From Nitrospirota bacterium (GTDB lineage: Bacteria > Nitrospirota > Nitrospiria > JACQBZ01), in contig JACQBZ010000040.1 of the NCBI GenBank assembly GCA_016194285.1, positions 1-48,898 of the forward strand: a stretch of 48,898 bases of DNA, in the 5' to 3' direction. The notes beneath the pieces are model-generated. The model was not told where the DNA came from. It did not search any database and saw only the letters and a list, made by a program, of their open reading frames with translations. This document shows positions 9,108-17,950 of this stretch, one piece after another. Each line of letters begins with the position of its first letter. The first letter of the stretch is position 1. The position numbers were made by a program, and so were the translations under genes.

Positions 9108-9691
9108 GCGCTTTTTCCCGATCGGCTTTTGTTCAGCAACTTCTGGCCCGCCTTCGCCGCGACCGGATCACGCCCCGGGAGCGGATCTACCTCATCATCG
9201 GCGGGGTGACGCTGATCGGGCTTCTCTTCTACGGAATTTATTCCGCCGCCGCTTCCTATCTCGATCGGGTGAATGGACTCGGCCGGCTGATTCATCAGAA
9301 AGAAGAGGCCCTGACCACGCTGGAACAATTCCGTCGGGAATATGTCCAGATCAAGAGCCAGGTCGGCTCCCTGGATGAACGGATCAGCAAAGACCAGGGA
9401 AATTTTTCGCTTCTGTCGTTTCTGGAGTCGCTGGCCGGGACGACCGATGTGCGGTCCAAGATTGCCTACATGCGGCCGCAGGCGGCCGTGCCGGTGGACC
9501 AGTACCGGGAGATCTCGGTCGAGATGAAGATTGAGAATGTCACATTGGATCAGGCCGTGCGGTTTCTTTCCGCGATCGAACAGGCCCCGCATGTTTTGAA
9601 AATCAAGAACCTGCATTTCCGGACGCGTTACGCCAATCCGCAATTCTTGGATGTGACCTTCCTCGTCAGTACCTATGAGAAGTCCGGCTGA
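9104..9691 (+). CDS. gspM: Type II secretion protein GspM (PilO-like)
   Basis: This is a bitopic inner-membrane protein of the T2SS platform that pairs with GspL. A basic N-terminal segment precedes one membrane helix (about 31-48, IYLIIGGVTLIGLLFYGIYS), then a coiled-coil stretch (IHQKEEALTTLEQFRREYVQ) and a small ferredoxin-like domain. It has 195 residues, normal for GspM/PilO. The ATG overlaps the gspL stop by four bases. The stop is only five bases from the end of the convergent lipoprotein gene. Confidence 0.85.
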   Translation: MSAFSRSAFVQQLLARLRRDRITPRERIYLIIGGVTLIGLLFYGIYSAAASYLDRVNGLGRLIHQKEEALTTLEQFRREYVQIKSQVGSLDERISKDQGNFSLLSFLESLAGTTDVRSKIAYMRPQAAVPVDQYREISVEMKIENVTLDQAVRFLSAIEQAPHVLKIKNLHFRTRYANPQFLDVTFLVSTYEKSG

Positions 9692-9696
9692 AGGGT

Positions 9697-10590
9697 TTAT
9701 GAACCGGCGGCGGCCTCGATGCTCGGGTAGACCGGATAGTAATGGGAGTTTATTGGCTGGTTCGCGTTCAGTTGGCCGTCGGTGGAGAGGTCAAACTGTC
9801 CGTTGCCGTCCGTGTCGTCATAGAAGAACATGTATCGGGTAAGGACGGTCAACTTGACGGTGAAGGTTCCCTTCGGTTTGTCCGGGATTGTGAGAAAAGG
9901 GGAGAGATCAATCGTGACGGTAGGGGAGTAAATCTTGTCCGGGAATACGGCCACGGGAACCTGGAGAAATGTCTTCGCGGGCCTTGGGTCCGCGAGCGGC
10001 ACAAAGGTACCGTTATCAACGTCGACCCAATTGAATTGGAGTGGGGTGGCAAGATTACTGATTAAGACGTCGCCGGCCAGAACCGGTTTTCCAAGATCCG
10101 GATCGGTCAAGCCGCGCGCGTAAAACCGGATTCGATGGTCCACGGGAGAGCTAATTTTAGAGAACGTGACCTGGATATCGAAAAAGGTTACCTCAATCTG
10201 GACTTGACTGTAATCGCACTGACACCCGGACGGGAAGACATTGTTGATCTCGATTCTTTGAGGAGTCGAGTTTAAATCCAAAATAATGGGATTTGTATCG
10301 CTTCCGGTGTCGAAGATGGTATACGACGGATCGGTTTCACCCGACTTGATCAATTTGACGCTCTTCACCCCGGCCTTGATCGCGGAGGGTGTGATAAACG
10401 CGTCCGGGTAATCGCCGGTCCCATCGCCGATACCGGTGCCAGTGGTATTATCGGCGGCGATCATGACCTCGATGCCCCTGTCCTTGTTGTTGCCGCAACC
10501 GGCGGGTAGCAGCGTGAAGAAGAGGGCGGCCAGTGCCCAGATCAGCGCGACGATTGGCTCAGGTTTTTCAGTCAAAAGAAATGATCTCAT
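9697..10590 (-). CDS. Putative lipoprotein of unknown function inside the gsp operon
   Basis: The family is not recognised. The N-terminus has a hydrophobic stretch and a lipobox (LLPAGC, lipidated Cys32), so it should be a 297-residue envelope lipoprotein. Near the C-terminus DDTDGNGQFDLSTDG resembles a calcium-binding DxDGNG loop; the rest looks beta-rich. The start at 10590 is chosen because AGGA stands just upstream and it gives a clean lipoprotein signal; the frame continues upstream to 10740 but would run into gspK. It lies on the opposite strand between gspM and gspK, separating gspK from the rest of the operon. A role in T2SS function or as a secreted client is only inference from position. 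Confidence 0.75.
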   Translation of the reverse strand: MRSFLLTEKPEPIVALIWALAALFFTLLPAGCGNNKDRGIEVMIAADNTTGTGIGDGTGDYPDAFITPSAIKAGVKSVKLIKSGETDPSYTIFDTGSDTNPIILDLNSTPQRIEINNVFPSGCQCDYSQVQIEVTFFDIQVTFSKISSPVDHRIRFYARGLTDPDLGKPVLAGDVLISNLATPLQFNWVDVDNGTFVPLADPRPAKTFLQVPVAVFPDKIYSPTVTIDLSPFLTIPDKPKGTFTVKLTVLTRYMFFYDDTDGNGQFDLSTDGQLNANQPINSHYYPVYPSIEAAAGS

Positions 10591-10600
10591 CTTGGATCCT

Positions 10601-10629
10601 ATTGTAGCAGAATGATCATCGGTTTGAAA
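10601..10629 (-). promoter_or_regulatory. Putative sigma-70 promoter of the intra-gsp lipoprotein gene
   Basis: Read on the - strand, TTTCAA (10629-10624) and TACAAT (10606-10601) are separated by exactly 17 bases, only about 10 bases before the start codon at 10590. The 5' leader would therefore be very short. It lies within the 58-bp divergent gap shared with gspK. Confidence 0.5.
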
Positions 10630-10648
10630 ATGATAAGTCGGGGGGGCC

Positions 10649-11599
10649 GTGAAAATTTGGACCGGTAAGCCGTTCGGTAATGAACGAGGCATCGCGCTGC
10701 TTTTGACCCTGGTGATTCTGGTGCTGCTCACGGCCGTCATCGTGGAATTTGATTACGGCGCCAAGGTGAATTTGATCACGGCCGGCAATTTCCGCGACGA
10801 GGTGCAGGCGATCTACCTGGCGAAATCAGGCGTGGCCGCCGCCCGTGCGGCATTGAAAGACGACGCACTCCACCACGGAGCGTATGACGCCTTGACCGAA
10901 TTCTGGGCCCAACCCCTTCCGGCTTATCCGGTGGGCGAGGGAGCCGTCTCGATCGAGATCGCGGACGAATCCGGCAAGATCGATATCAACCGGTTGGGGG
11001 ATAAACGATCTCAAGTAAGAGAGGACACCGGAAACATGCTGAAAAGGCTTCTGAGAGTGCTGGAGGTCGATTCCGGCATGATTGAGCCGATCGTCGTGGC
11101 GATGACAAACTGGGTCAATCCGAATTCCGAGTGCCCGGAGGAGTTCTATTATGAGCAGCAGAATCCGCCGTATCATTGTAAAAAGGGCCGGATGGATACC
11201 CTCTCGGAGTTGCTTTTGGTAAGAGGGATCACGCCGGAGATCTACAAGAAGATCCGGCCCTATGTGACGACGGTCTCGGCCCAGAGCAGCCCCATCAATG
11301 TCAATACGGCCGGCCTCCCGGTCCTGGAGGCGCTGGATGATAATATCAATGCGGACACCGCGGCCTGTATCCAGGACCGTCGGCCTTATGAAAATAGTTC
11401 GATGTCCGATTTCTATGGCTGCGCGACTGCGGTGGCCGCATGCAGTGTTACCTCGCCCTGTCGAAGACAGATCGGGGTTCAGAGCAGCTACTTCTCGGTG
11501 AAGTCGCACGGAGCCATGTATGACACCGAGAAGATCATCACGGCCTTGATCCAGAGACAAGGAAGTAAAACAAACCTTCTTTCATGGCAGATCGAATAG
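10649..11599 (+). CDS. gspK: T2SS tip pseudopilin GspK
   Basis: This large minor pseudopilin caps the pseudopilus tip with GspI and GspJ. Leader MKIWTGKPFGNERG precedes IALLLTLVILVLLTAVIVEF; the absence of Glu at +5 is normal for GspK. Further family features are YLAKSGVAAARAAL, DESGKIDINRLGD and SSPINVNTAGLPVLEALDD (helix-hairpin-like region). Six cysteines cluster in the C-terminal half. It has 316 residues. The start is GTG 10649 behind a run of G. It is separated from gspM by a gene on the other strand, so it needs its own transcription or read-through. Confidence 0.9.
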   Translation: MKIWTGKPFGNERGIALLLTLVILVLLTAVIVEFDYGAKVNLITAGNFRDEVQAIYLAKSGVAAARAALKDDALHHGAYDALTEFWAQPLPAYPVGEGAVSIEIADESGKIDINRLGDKRSQVREDTGNMLKRLLRVLEVDSGMIEPIVVAMTNWVNPNSECPEEFYYEQQNPPYHCKKGRMDTLSELLLVRGITPEIYKKIRPYVTTVSAQSSPINVNTAGLPVLEALDDNINADTAACIQDRRPYENSSMSDFYGCATAVAACSVTSPCRRQIGVQSSYFSVKSHGAMYDTEKIITALIQRQGSKTNLLSWQIE

Positions 11600-11665
11600 G
11601 CCAACGGGATGATTATCTCACAAATAGATTCCCGGAAGGAAAAAAGACGGTAACCTTTTTCGGTA

Positions 11666-12085
11666 CTATTCCATCTGGACCGATTTGATACTGTACTTGA
11701 TCCTTCCCTCAAGCCATTGGTCCGGGCAGTTTTTCGTATCTTGGATAAAGTTGCCGATCTCCTGAGGGTTGACGGCGCGAAGCTCGCCCTTCGCATTGCC
11801 GGGGACGATGACGCGAAGGGGCAGCATCAGGTCTTCCTGGGTCAGAACCTTTCCCTTCGAGTCCATCATCTCGAGTTGAAGTGTGAAACTTTTGACCGGT
11901 TGACTTCCGGTGTTTTTGATCTCGCCGAACACCTCACAGGCAACCCGACTCCGCTGAAAGTCCTGGTACCGGTGTGCATGAACCGCAAGGGGAGTAATCG
12001 GCATTCTCTCTTTTGCGGGCTCGGCCGGGCGATTCGATAAGACAAGGCTGAAAAGCGTGACCATAATGATTAGATGAAAACGCAT
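11666..12085 (-). CDS. Small exported protein, FxLYD-like
   Basis: This 139-residue protein has a signal peptide (MRFHLIIMVTLFSLVLS) and one beta-sandwich-like domain: CEVFGEIKNTGSQPVKSFTL and an ExMDSKGKVL stretch resemble FxLYD-type domains, which are common in exported bacterial proteins of unknown function. AGGTGATCCC stands before the ATG. It is convergent with gspK; a weak AAAAAAG/CTTTTT inverted repeat (about 11638-11662) between the two may act as a bidirectional terminator. Function unknown. Confidence 0.7.
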   Translation of the reverse strand: MRFHLIIMVTLFSLVLSNRPAEPAKERMPITPLAVHAHRYQDFQRSRVACEVFGEIKNTGSQPVKSFTLQLEMMDSKGKVLTQEDLMLPLRVIVPGNAKGELRAVNPQEIGNFIQDTKNCPDQWLEGRIKYSIKSVQME

Positions 12086-12119
12086 GGGATCACCTGGCCC
12101 TCTTTTTGTGATCGTAAGC

Positions 12120-12148
12120 TTGAAGCTGGTTCTCAGATGTGTTATTCT
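12120..12148 (+). promoter_or_regulatory. Putative sigma-70 promoter of the UvrD-like helicase gene
   Basis: TTGAAG (12120-12125) and TATTCT (12143-12148) are separated by 17 bases, about 80 bases before the GTG at 12229. Confidence 0.45.
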
Positions 12149-12228
12149 TTGATGCGATTTTTATCTTACGAGAGTCACGAAATAGTGTACGCACAACGGC
12201 CGGGAAATTCAAGTCCTAAGGATCAAAT

Positions 12229-14232
12229 GTGATCGAAGATCATCCCTATGTCTTAAAGCGACCTTCCACGGTCTCGGCTTCAATCCGTTTTACGATCGAT
12301 TACGAAAAAGAGCTTAACCCGGCGCAGTATGCCGCCGTGAGCGCTTTGGACGGGCCTGTTCTGGTGATCGCCGGCGCCGGCAGCGGCAAGACCCGCACCC
12401 TGGTCTACCGTGTCGCCCGGCTGATCGAATCGGGCCTGCCGCCCCAAAATCTTCTCTTGCTGACCTTCACCCGAAAAGCGGCTCAGGAGATGCTCAACCG
12501 AGCGGGCCTTCTGCTTGGAACCGCGTGCGATCGGGTGGCCGGTGGGACGTTCCATTCTTTTTCCAACACCATCCTCCGACGACACGGGACGGCCATCGGG
12601 TTGGATCCGGCCTTCACCATCCTGGATCGATCGGACAGCGAGGATGTGGTCCATCTGCTCCGGAACGCTCGCGGTCTTGGAGATCGAGAGAAACGCTTTC
12701 CCCGCAAGAACACCCTGGCCGATATGTTCAGCGCTTCAGTGAATAAGGCCACCGCTCTGGAAGAGATCGTCCTCATGGATTACCCCCACTTCTCCGAGCA
12801 TCTCGATCCGATTCTACGGCTGGAAAAGGCCTATGCCGATTACAAACAACAGCGAACGCTTCTGGATTACGATGATCTGCTTCTCAAACTTCGGGAGCTT
12901 TTGGAAACCCGGGATGAGATCTGCCAACAACTTTCCGAGACCTATCGAGCCATCATGGTGGATGAATATCAGGACACCAACAAAATCCAGGCGCGTGTGG
13001 TCCGGCTCCTTTGCGCGTGTCATGAGAACATCATGGTGGTTGGCGATGATGCCCAGAGTATTTATTCCTTCCGTGGAGCCCACTTCAAGAACATCATGGA
13101 TTTTCCGAAGGAGTTTCCCAAAGCACGAATCTTTAAACTGGAAGAAAATTATCGGAGCACGCAGCCGATTCTCAATTTGACGAACGAGATCATCAATCAG
13201 GCCTATGAAAAATATCCCAAACATCTCTTCACGCATCAAAAGGAAGGACGTCGGCCGGTGCTGGTTCGGGCCGAGAACGAGAACTGGCAGTCGCGGTTCG
13301 TCTGTCAGCGAGTGCTGGAGCTGCGGGAGGAGGGAGTGCCACTGGAGGAGATGGCGGTTCTTTTCCGCTCCAGTCATCATTCCTTTGATCTTGAAATCGA
13401 GTTGGTCAAGCAGGGTCTGCCGTTTGTGAAGCGGGGCGGATTCAAATTTATCGAGACGACTCATGTCAAGGACGTTTTGGCCCATCTCCGGGTCATGCAG
13501 AACCCCCGAGATGCCGTGAGTTGGAACCGGCTGCTGATGTTGATCGAGGGGGTCGGTCCCAAAAAGAGCCATGCGATCATTGCAGCCCTCTCGACGGCGA
13601 TGGGGAAAGAGACGGATTGGCTGAAGGCATTGAAAGCGCAATCCTTGCAGGGTTCCGGGGGGGCGGTGCTGAAAGAGGTGACCCGATTGTTCGAGGACCT
13701 TCGGGAAGCCGCCCAAGTTCCATCCGAGCAATTGAACCGGATCTACACCTATTATACGCCGCTTCTGTCGCAGCGGTTTGACGATCACCCCAAACGAATC
13801 AAGGATCTTGAACATCTCTATGCGATTACCGAACGTTATCTCAATCTCGATGAGTTTCTGAGCGACATCACACTTGACCCGCCGAGCGAGTCGATGTCTG
13901 AGATTGATCCCACCGGAAGGCCAATTGGTCAGGATGATGAGAAGCTCATTTTATCCACTATCCATTCGGCCAAGGGGCTGGAGTGGCATACCGTCTTTAT
14001 CATCTGGGCGCTGGACGGAAAATTCCCATCGATGTATTCCTTTGATAATGAAGATGAATTGGAAGAAGAACGGCGGCTGATGTATGTGGCCACTACCCGT
14101 GCCAAGAAAGGACTGTATATCACTTATCCGATGAATGTTTATGAAAAGGTTCTGGGAACGTTCTTATCCAAGCCGAGCCGTTTTTTAAACGGGATCCCGC
14201 GGTCTTTATACGATACTTGGTCGCTTTTATAA
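12229..14232 (+). CDS. ATP-dependent DNA helicase, UvrD/Rep/PcrA family (SF1A)
   Basis: This is a 3'-5' DNA helicase for repair or replication restart. All SF1 motifs are visible: Q-motif-like LNPAQYAAV, Walker A GAGSGKT (49-55), Ia LTFTRKAAQEM, II VDEYQDTN, III GDDAQSIYSFRGA, IV LEENYRS, V STIHSAKGLEW and VI EERRLMYVATTRAKKG. At 667 residues it is somewhat shorter than UvrD/PcrA, lacking the basic C-terminal tail, and closer in size to Rep. The start is GTG 12229. It stands alone, with its own putative promoter. Family certain; uvrD versus rep versus pcrA cannot be settled here. Confidence 0.93.
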   Translation: MIEDHPYVLKRPSTVSASIRFTIDYEKELNPAQYAAVSALDGPVLVIAGAGSGKTRTLVYRVARLIESGLPPQNLLLLTFTRKAAQEMLNRAGLLLGTACDRVAGGTFHSFSNTILRRHGTAIGLDPAFTILDRSDSEDVVHLLRNARGLGDREKRFPRKNTLADMFSASVNKATALEEIVLMDYPHFSEHLDPILRLEKAYADYKQQRTLLDYDDLLLKLRELLETRDEICQQLSETYRAIMVDEYQDTNKIQARVVRLLCACHENIMVVGDDAQSIYSFRGAHFKNIMDFPKEFPKARIFKLEENYRSTQPILNLTNEIINQAYEKYPKHLFTHQKEGRRPVLVRAENENWQSRFVCQRVLELREEGVPLEEMAVLFRSSHHSFDLEIELVKQGLPFVKRGGFKFIETTHVKDVLAHLRVMQNPRDAVSWNRLLMLIEGVGPKKSHAIIAALSTAMGKETDWLKALKAQSLQGSGGAVLKEVTRLFEDLREAAQVPSEQLNRIYTYYTPLLSQRFDDHPKRIKDLEHLYAITERYLNLDEFLSDITLDPPSESMSEIDPTGRPIGQDDEKLILSTIHSAKGLEWHTVFIIWALDGKFPSMYSFDNEDELEEERRLMYVATTRAKKGLYITYPMNVYEKVLGTFLSKPSRFLNGIPRSLYDTWSLL

Positions 14233-14262
14233 AAATATATTTAAAATCATATAGTTATAAAT

Positions 14263-14291
14263 TTGACAAATTAGCCAATGGGTGGTAAATT
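14263..14291 (+). promoter_or_regulatory. Putative sigma-70 promoter of the AT-rich exported-protein gene
   Basis: A consensus TTGACA (14263-14268) and TAAATT (14286-14291) are 17 bases apart, in a strongly AT-rich gap of about 95 bases downstream of the helicase gene. Confidence 0.5.
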
Positions 14292-14327
14292 TAAGAAAAA
14301 TCTAAAAGTGATAGAAATCGATAGAAA

Positions 14328-15074
14328 ATGAAAAAAATAATAGAGGTATCAAACGTGTTAAGGGTCCGGGTAAAGTCCATCATGCTTGTTTTAGCCGTCT
14401 GGGCCATTGCTCCCAGTGCAGGTTACGCATTGGATGGGACCCTCAATTCAGTTTTGTATGTCCCTTCCCAGGTCCGCATCATCCAGGAAAACAACAGCAC
14501 ATTAATAACGACGTTTTCGAATAATCTCGATTTAGCTTTTCAGAAGACACTAAACGATAAACATCCGCTCCTCTCTCTTTATTATCGAGACCTTTCAACA
14601 AATGCCGGATCTACCTATATGATGTCGGACACCGAACGGAATTCGGAAGCCCGTCTTGTAACCCGCCAGGCTCTCTATAGAGCTCTCCAAGACACCGTCA
14701 ACGATGTGAATCTCCTCTACACCATTAAAGAGTACGGTCGCGCAATGACATCGGCCCGCATGAAGGTGAAGGACGGAAATGTGAATTTTGAAGGACCCTC
14801 CTTAAATAACGCAGGCAACCGTGGCGACCCCTCCCCTCAGGAGACGCTTCGAAGCAGCCTGGTGCTGATCAACAATGCCCATTTTGGATTGACCTTCCGT
14901 ACGAGCTTTGGTTCGGTCCAATCCAATCTAACCTATTTCTTGGCGGGACACGATATCCTGGGTGCCAGCCTTCAGAAGGACCTCTCCCAACATTCCAGAC
15001 TGATCTTTGAATACCGCGTGGCGCCGGATGAAAACAGGGCGCTGGTCAGTCTCCAGCTTCCTTTCCAATACTAA
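14328..15074 (+). CDS. Exported protein of unknown function, possibly outer membrane
   Basis: The family is not recognised. A signal peptide is visible (hydrophobic MLVLAVWAIAPSAGYA, cleavage probably before LDG). The mature part is rich in alternating polar/hydrophobic strands and ends in LVSLQLPFQY, an aromatic-terminated strand of the kind found in outer-membrane barrels. The ATG at 14328 gives 248 residues; a GTG at 14355 preceded by GAGGT at a good distance may be the real start (239 residues). Upstream DNA is much more AT-rich than neighbouring genes, which suggests a different origin or a strongly expressed promoter. The gap to znuA (15075-15185) shows no clear terminator. Confidence 0.65.
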   Translation: MKKIIEVSNVLRVRVKSIMLVLAVWAIAPSAGYALDGTLNSVLYVPSQVRIIQENNSTLITTFSNNLDLAFQKTLNDKHPLLSLYYRDLSTNAGSTYMMSDTERNSEARLVTRQALYRALQDTVNDVNLLYTIKEYGRAMTSARMKVKDGNVNFEGPSLNNAGNRGDPSPQETLRSSLVLINNAHFGLTFRTSFGSVQSNLTYFLAGHDILGASLQKDLSQHSRLIFEYRVAPDENRALVSLQLPFQY

Positions 15075-15185
15075 CCATTTCCTGCCTTCATTCCGGATTC
15101 ATGGCCTCAGCCGGCCGACGATGACCTGTTGGGGAATCCGAGGCTGGCCTTTGATAATTTCATGATCGGTTTGGACACGGGCGTA

Positions 15186-16136
15186 TTAATCCTTCAGGGC
15201 GTTGACAAGTTGATCTACGTCGTATTCGATCATAGAACGGTAGGTTTCCGTGCCCGGCAAGGCTCCGGGAATCGGTGTCAGGATCACTACGCGGGCGCCG
15301 GTTTCCTGGGCCAGAATCTGAGGCAGTTTTGGATTCAGTTGAGGTTCGGAGACGATCACTCGGATTTTATCGGTCTTGATCATCTGAATGAGATCGGAAA
15401 GGTGTTTTGCGGAAGGTTCGGTTCCGACTTGTGAAGCGATGCTGCCGCGGATTACGAATCCGAATCGCCGCGCAAAATAGGACCAGGCGGCGTGATGAGT
15501 AATGATCTTTTTGTTTTGAAGCGGCTTGAGTTTTACCATCAACCGTTGCTGGGTTTGATCCAAATCCTGAATATACTGCGCCTGGTTCCGCAGGTAGGCT
15601 TTTTTATGGGTCGGGTCGATCTTTATTAATCCCTCGGTGATATGACGTACCATGAGTTTGGCGTTCTCGGGGTCGAGCCAGATATGCGGATCTCCCATCC
15701 CAAGCGGGTGGTCCGGACGACCGGCTATATCCTGGTTTTTCAGAACCGGGACGCCGATGGATGTTGTGATAACCAAGAGTCGGGGGTTGTCGGCATTTTT
15801 GATCAGGGCGTCGACCCAGACTTCCAGTCCCAATCCGATCCGAACCAGCATTCGGGCATCCTGAATCGCAAGAATATCGGTCGGTTTCGGGGTATAGGTA
15901 TGCTCGCTCTCTAGGCCGCTGAGCAGACTGGTGACCGCTACGCGATCACGGCCAACCTCTTGGACCAGGTCCTTGAGGACGGGCAAGGTCGCGAGCACCT
16001 TGATCGGTTCGTCGGCCGCGGCGGAATCGATTGCGGGTATCGGTGGCGCGGACAAGCCAGAACCGAATAACCCCATCGTCAACAGAAGGATGCCCAGCGT
16101 TGTCTTTTCATGGACCATCATCAAGCGTGTTCTCAA
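15186..16136 (-). CDS. znuA: Zinc/manganese ABC transporter substrate-binding protein (ZnuA family)
   Basis: This is a periplasmic metal-binding protein of the cluster 9 (SBP_bac_9) family. After an N-terminal signal segment (about 1-42) come family motifs: ATLPVLKDLVQEVG, the first metal His in ESEHTYTPKPTD (His79), GDPHIWLDPENA (His151) and THHAAWSYFARRFGF (His214/215). It has 316 residues, normal length. It is last in a long - strand operon, 20 bp after the HIT gene. No matching permease or ATPase gene is visible, so it is an orphan in this window; zinc versus manganese cannot be decided. The gene symbol is a family-level guess. Confidence 0.85.
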   Translation of the reverse strand: MRTRLMMVHEKTTLGILLLTMGLFGSGLSAPPIPAIDSAAADEPIKVLATLPVLKDLVQEVGRDRVAVTSLLSGLESEHTYTPKPTDILAIQDARMLVRIGLGLEVWVDALIKNADNPRLLVITTSIGVPVLKNQDIAGRPDHPLGMGDPHIWLDPENAKLMVRHITEGLIKIDPTHKKAYLRNQAQYIQDLDQTQQRLMVKLKPLQNKKIITHHAAWSYFARRFGFVIRGSIASQVGTEPSAKHLSDLIQMIKTDKIRVIVSEPQLNPKLPQILAQETGARVVILTPIPGALPGTETYRSMIEYDVDQLVNALKD

Positions 16137-16156
16137 TATTACATTCGGGGGCGATG

Positions 16157-16501
16157 TTAACCCGGCGGCCAGGTCATCTGTCGGCCACCCAACAGATGAA
16201 CATGGAGGTGGTAGACGGTTTGCCCTCCTCCCGATCCGGTGTTGATCACGGTTCGAAACCCGGAGGGGGTGAGGTTGTGCGTTTTAGCCAGTCCGTTTGC
16301 AACCAGGAACAGAGAACCCATCAGTTCCTTGTCTTCCTTGGTCAGATTCATCAGCGAATCGATATGCTTCCTGGGGACGACAAGAATATGGACCGGGGCT
16401 TGGGGGTTGATATCTTCAAAGGCCACAATGGCGTCGTCTTCATAAACGACGCGGCCAGGAATCTCTTTTTTAATGATACGGCAAAACAGGCATTGAGTCA
16501 T
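16157..16501 (-). CDS. HIT family nucleotide-binding hydrolase (HINT-like)
   Basis: The protein is a 114-residue histidine-triad enzyme, likely acting on purine nucleoside phosphoramidates or adenylates. The triad HLHVH with His98, His100 and His102 is followed by LLGGRQM, and CLFC (Cys4, Cys7) near the N-terminus is the zinc-type motif of HINT proteins. It lies one base after the hisIE stop, in a his operon, a placement seen in other bacteria. It has no established role in histidine synthesis. Confidence 0.93.
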   Translation of the reverse strand: MTQCLFCRIIKKEIPGRVVYEDDAIVAFEDINPQAPVHILVVPRKHIDSLMNLTKEDKELMGSLFLVANGLAKTHNLTPSGFRTVINTGSGGGQTVYHLHVHLLGGRQMTWPPG

Positions 16502-16502
16502 G

Positions 16503-17183
16503 TCAGATTCTCCTCTGTCGAACGAATCGGCTCATTTTACCGAAACGTTTCTGCAATTCTTCATAGATATCGGTGGGAGAGATATTATGATAGCCCATCA
16601 AGACCAGTGTATGAAACCACAAATCGGCGACTTCCCAGATGATTTCCGAGGGGCGGTTATTTTTTGAGCCGATAATCAATTCGCCCGATTCTTCCCCGAT
16701 CTTTTTTAAAATCTTGTCCCGACCCGAGGTCAATAACCAGGAAACATAGGATTTGCGTTTGGGTGACCGCTTCCGGTCCAAGATAACATCATAAATGCGG
16801 TTCAGAATCAAGGCATTTGCCGATGTTGGTTTAAACCGGCGGATACGGCCGTTCTTGACGGTTCGGAAGAAGCAAGACCGCCGGCCGGTGTGACAGGCTG
16901 GCCCATCCGGTTCAACGCGGAGCAACAGGGTGTCGCCGTCGCAATCGATCTGGATTTCCTTCACGTTCAGATAGTTCCCGGAAGTGGCCCCCTTGTGCCA
17001 GAGGGCTTTTCGAGACCGGCTCCAGAAATGGACCTGCCCGGTTCGCATCGTCTTATCCAAAGACTCGCGGCTCATGTAGGCCATCATCAAGATCGAATTG
17101 TCCCGATGATCTTGGACAATCGCAGGGATCAAGCCTTCTCCGTTGAATTTCACACCGGCCGGCAGTCGCTTTGAAGACTTCAT
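16503..17183 (-). CDS. hisIE: Bifunctional phosphoribosyl-AMP cyclohydrolase / phosphoribosyl-ATP pyrophosphatase
   Basis: The protein carries two steps of histidine synthesis: PR-ATP pyrophosphohydrolase (HisE) and PR-AMP cyclohydrolase (HisI). The N-terminal HisI domain (about 1-120) shows [20 protein letters not shown], the metal-binding DCDGD and [13 protein letters not shown]. The C-terminal HisE domain (about 130-226) shows [16 protein letters not shown] and [13 protein letters not shown]. It has 226 residues, the usual fused length. The ATG overlaps the hisF stop (ATGA). Confidence 0.95.
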   Translation of the reverse strand: MKSSKRLPAGVKFNGEGLIPAIVQDHRDNSILMMAYMSRESLDKTMRTGQVHFWSRSRKALWHKGATSGNYLNVKEIQIDCDGDTLLLRVEPDGPACHTGRRSCFFRTVKNGRIRRFKPTSANALILNRIYDVILDRKRSPKRKSYVSWLLTSGRDKILKKIGEESGELIIGSKNNRPSEIIWEVADLWFHTLVLMGYHNISPTDIYEELQKRFGKMSRFVRQRRI

Positions 17184-17950
17184 TTGGACCCCTCCGGAAA
17201 TCGGACACGGATGCCTTTGGAATGGAGAAAGGTTTTGGCGTCGAGAATGGTATACTGTTTATAATGAAAAATCGAGGCGGCCAAAACGGCGTCGGCCCGT
17301 CCGTCGGCCAACACGTCATAGAGGTGTTCTAGGCTGCCGGCTCCACCCGACGCGATGATCGGGATCGAGACGGCGTCCGACACGGCCCGCGTGAGTTCGA
17401 GGTCGTAACCTTCTCGGGTGCCGTCCTGATCCATGCTGGTCAGTAAAATTTCGCCCGCACCGGCCTCGGTCATTCGGACCGCCCACGGCACAGCCTCCAG
17501 CCCGGTTGCCTTTCGCCCACCATGGGTGTAGACCTGCCAGGTATTCTTTGATCGTTTGGCGTCGATCGCGACCACGATGCATTGGCTGCCGAACCGTTCC
17601 ACGGCGGCCTTCACAAAAGCGGGGTCCTCCACGGCGGCGGTATTGATCGAAACCTTGTCGGCCCCCGCGAGCAAAAGATCGCGAATGTCCTGCAAGGTTC
17701 GGATTCCCCCTCCGACGGTCAGCGGCATGAACACCTCGGCGGCCGTCCGTTCCACGACCTCCAGCAGGATTTTCCGCTTCTCGTGGGAAGCGGTGATGTC
17801 CAGGTAGCAAAGCTCGTCGGCCCCTTCTTCATCGTAGTACCGGGCGATCTCGACCGGGTCGCCCGCATCGCGGAGATTGACGAACCCGACCCCTTTCACG
17901 ACCCGTCCATCCTTCACGTCCAGGCAGGGAATGATCCGTTTGGCCAGCAT
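17180..17950 (-). CDS. hisF: Imidazole glycerol phosphate synthase cyclase subunit HisF
   Basis: This (beta/alpha)8 barrel uses ammonia from HisH to turn PRFAR into imidazole glycerol phosphate and AICAR. The N-terminus [20 protein letters not shown] with catalytic Asp11, the [15 protein letters not shown] strand, VAIDAKR and the late [12 protein letters not shown] (second catalytic Asp) and [11 protein letters not shown] are all present. It has 256 residues, normal length. Its start overlaps the hisA stop and its stop overlaps the hisIE start, each by four bases. Confidence 0.97.
   Translation of the reverse strand: MLAKRIIPCLDVKDGRVVKGVGFVNLRDAGDPVEIARYYDEEGADELCYLDITASHEKRKILLEVVERTAAEVFMPLTVGGGIRTLQDIRDLLLAGADKVSINTAAVEDPAFVKAAVERFGSQCIVVAIDAKRSKNTWQVYTHGGRKATGLEAVPWAVRMTEAGAGEILLTSMDQDGTREGYDLELTRAVSDAVSIPIIASGGAGSLEHLYDVLADGRADAVLAASIFHYKQYTILDAKTFLHSKGIRVRFPEGSK

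Noticed and set aside
1-11599. Type IV pilus operon instead of T2SS
   Set aside because: GspL resembles PilM/PilN, but GspG features, the H-I-J-K minor pseudopilins and GspN fit type II secretion; no PilT, PilQ-type AMIN domain or pilin gene is seen.
12814-13815. A 333-codon open frame opposite the helicase gene
   Set aside because: Antisense shadow of a certain SF1 helicase; no family features.
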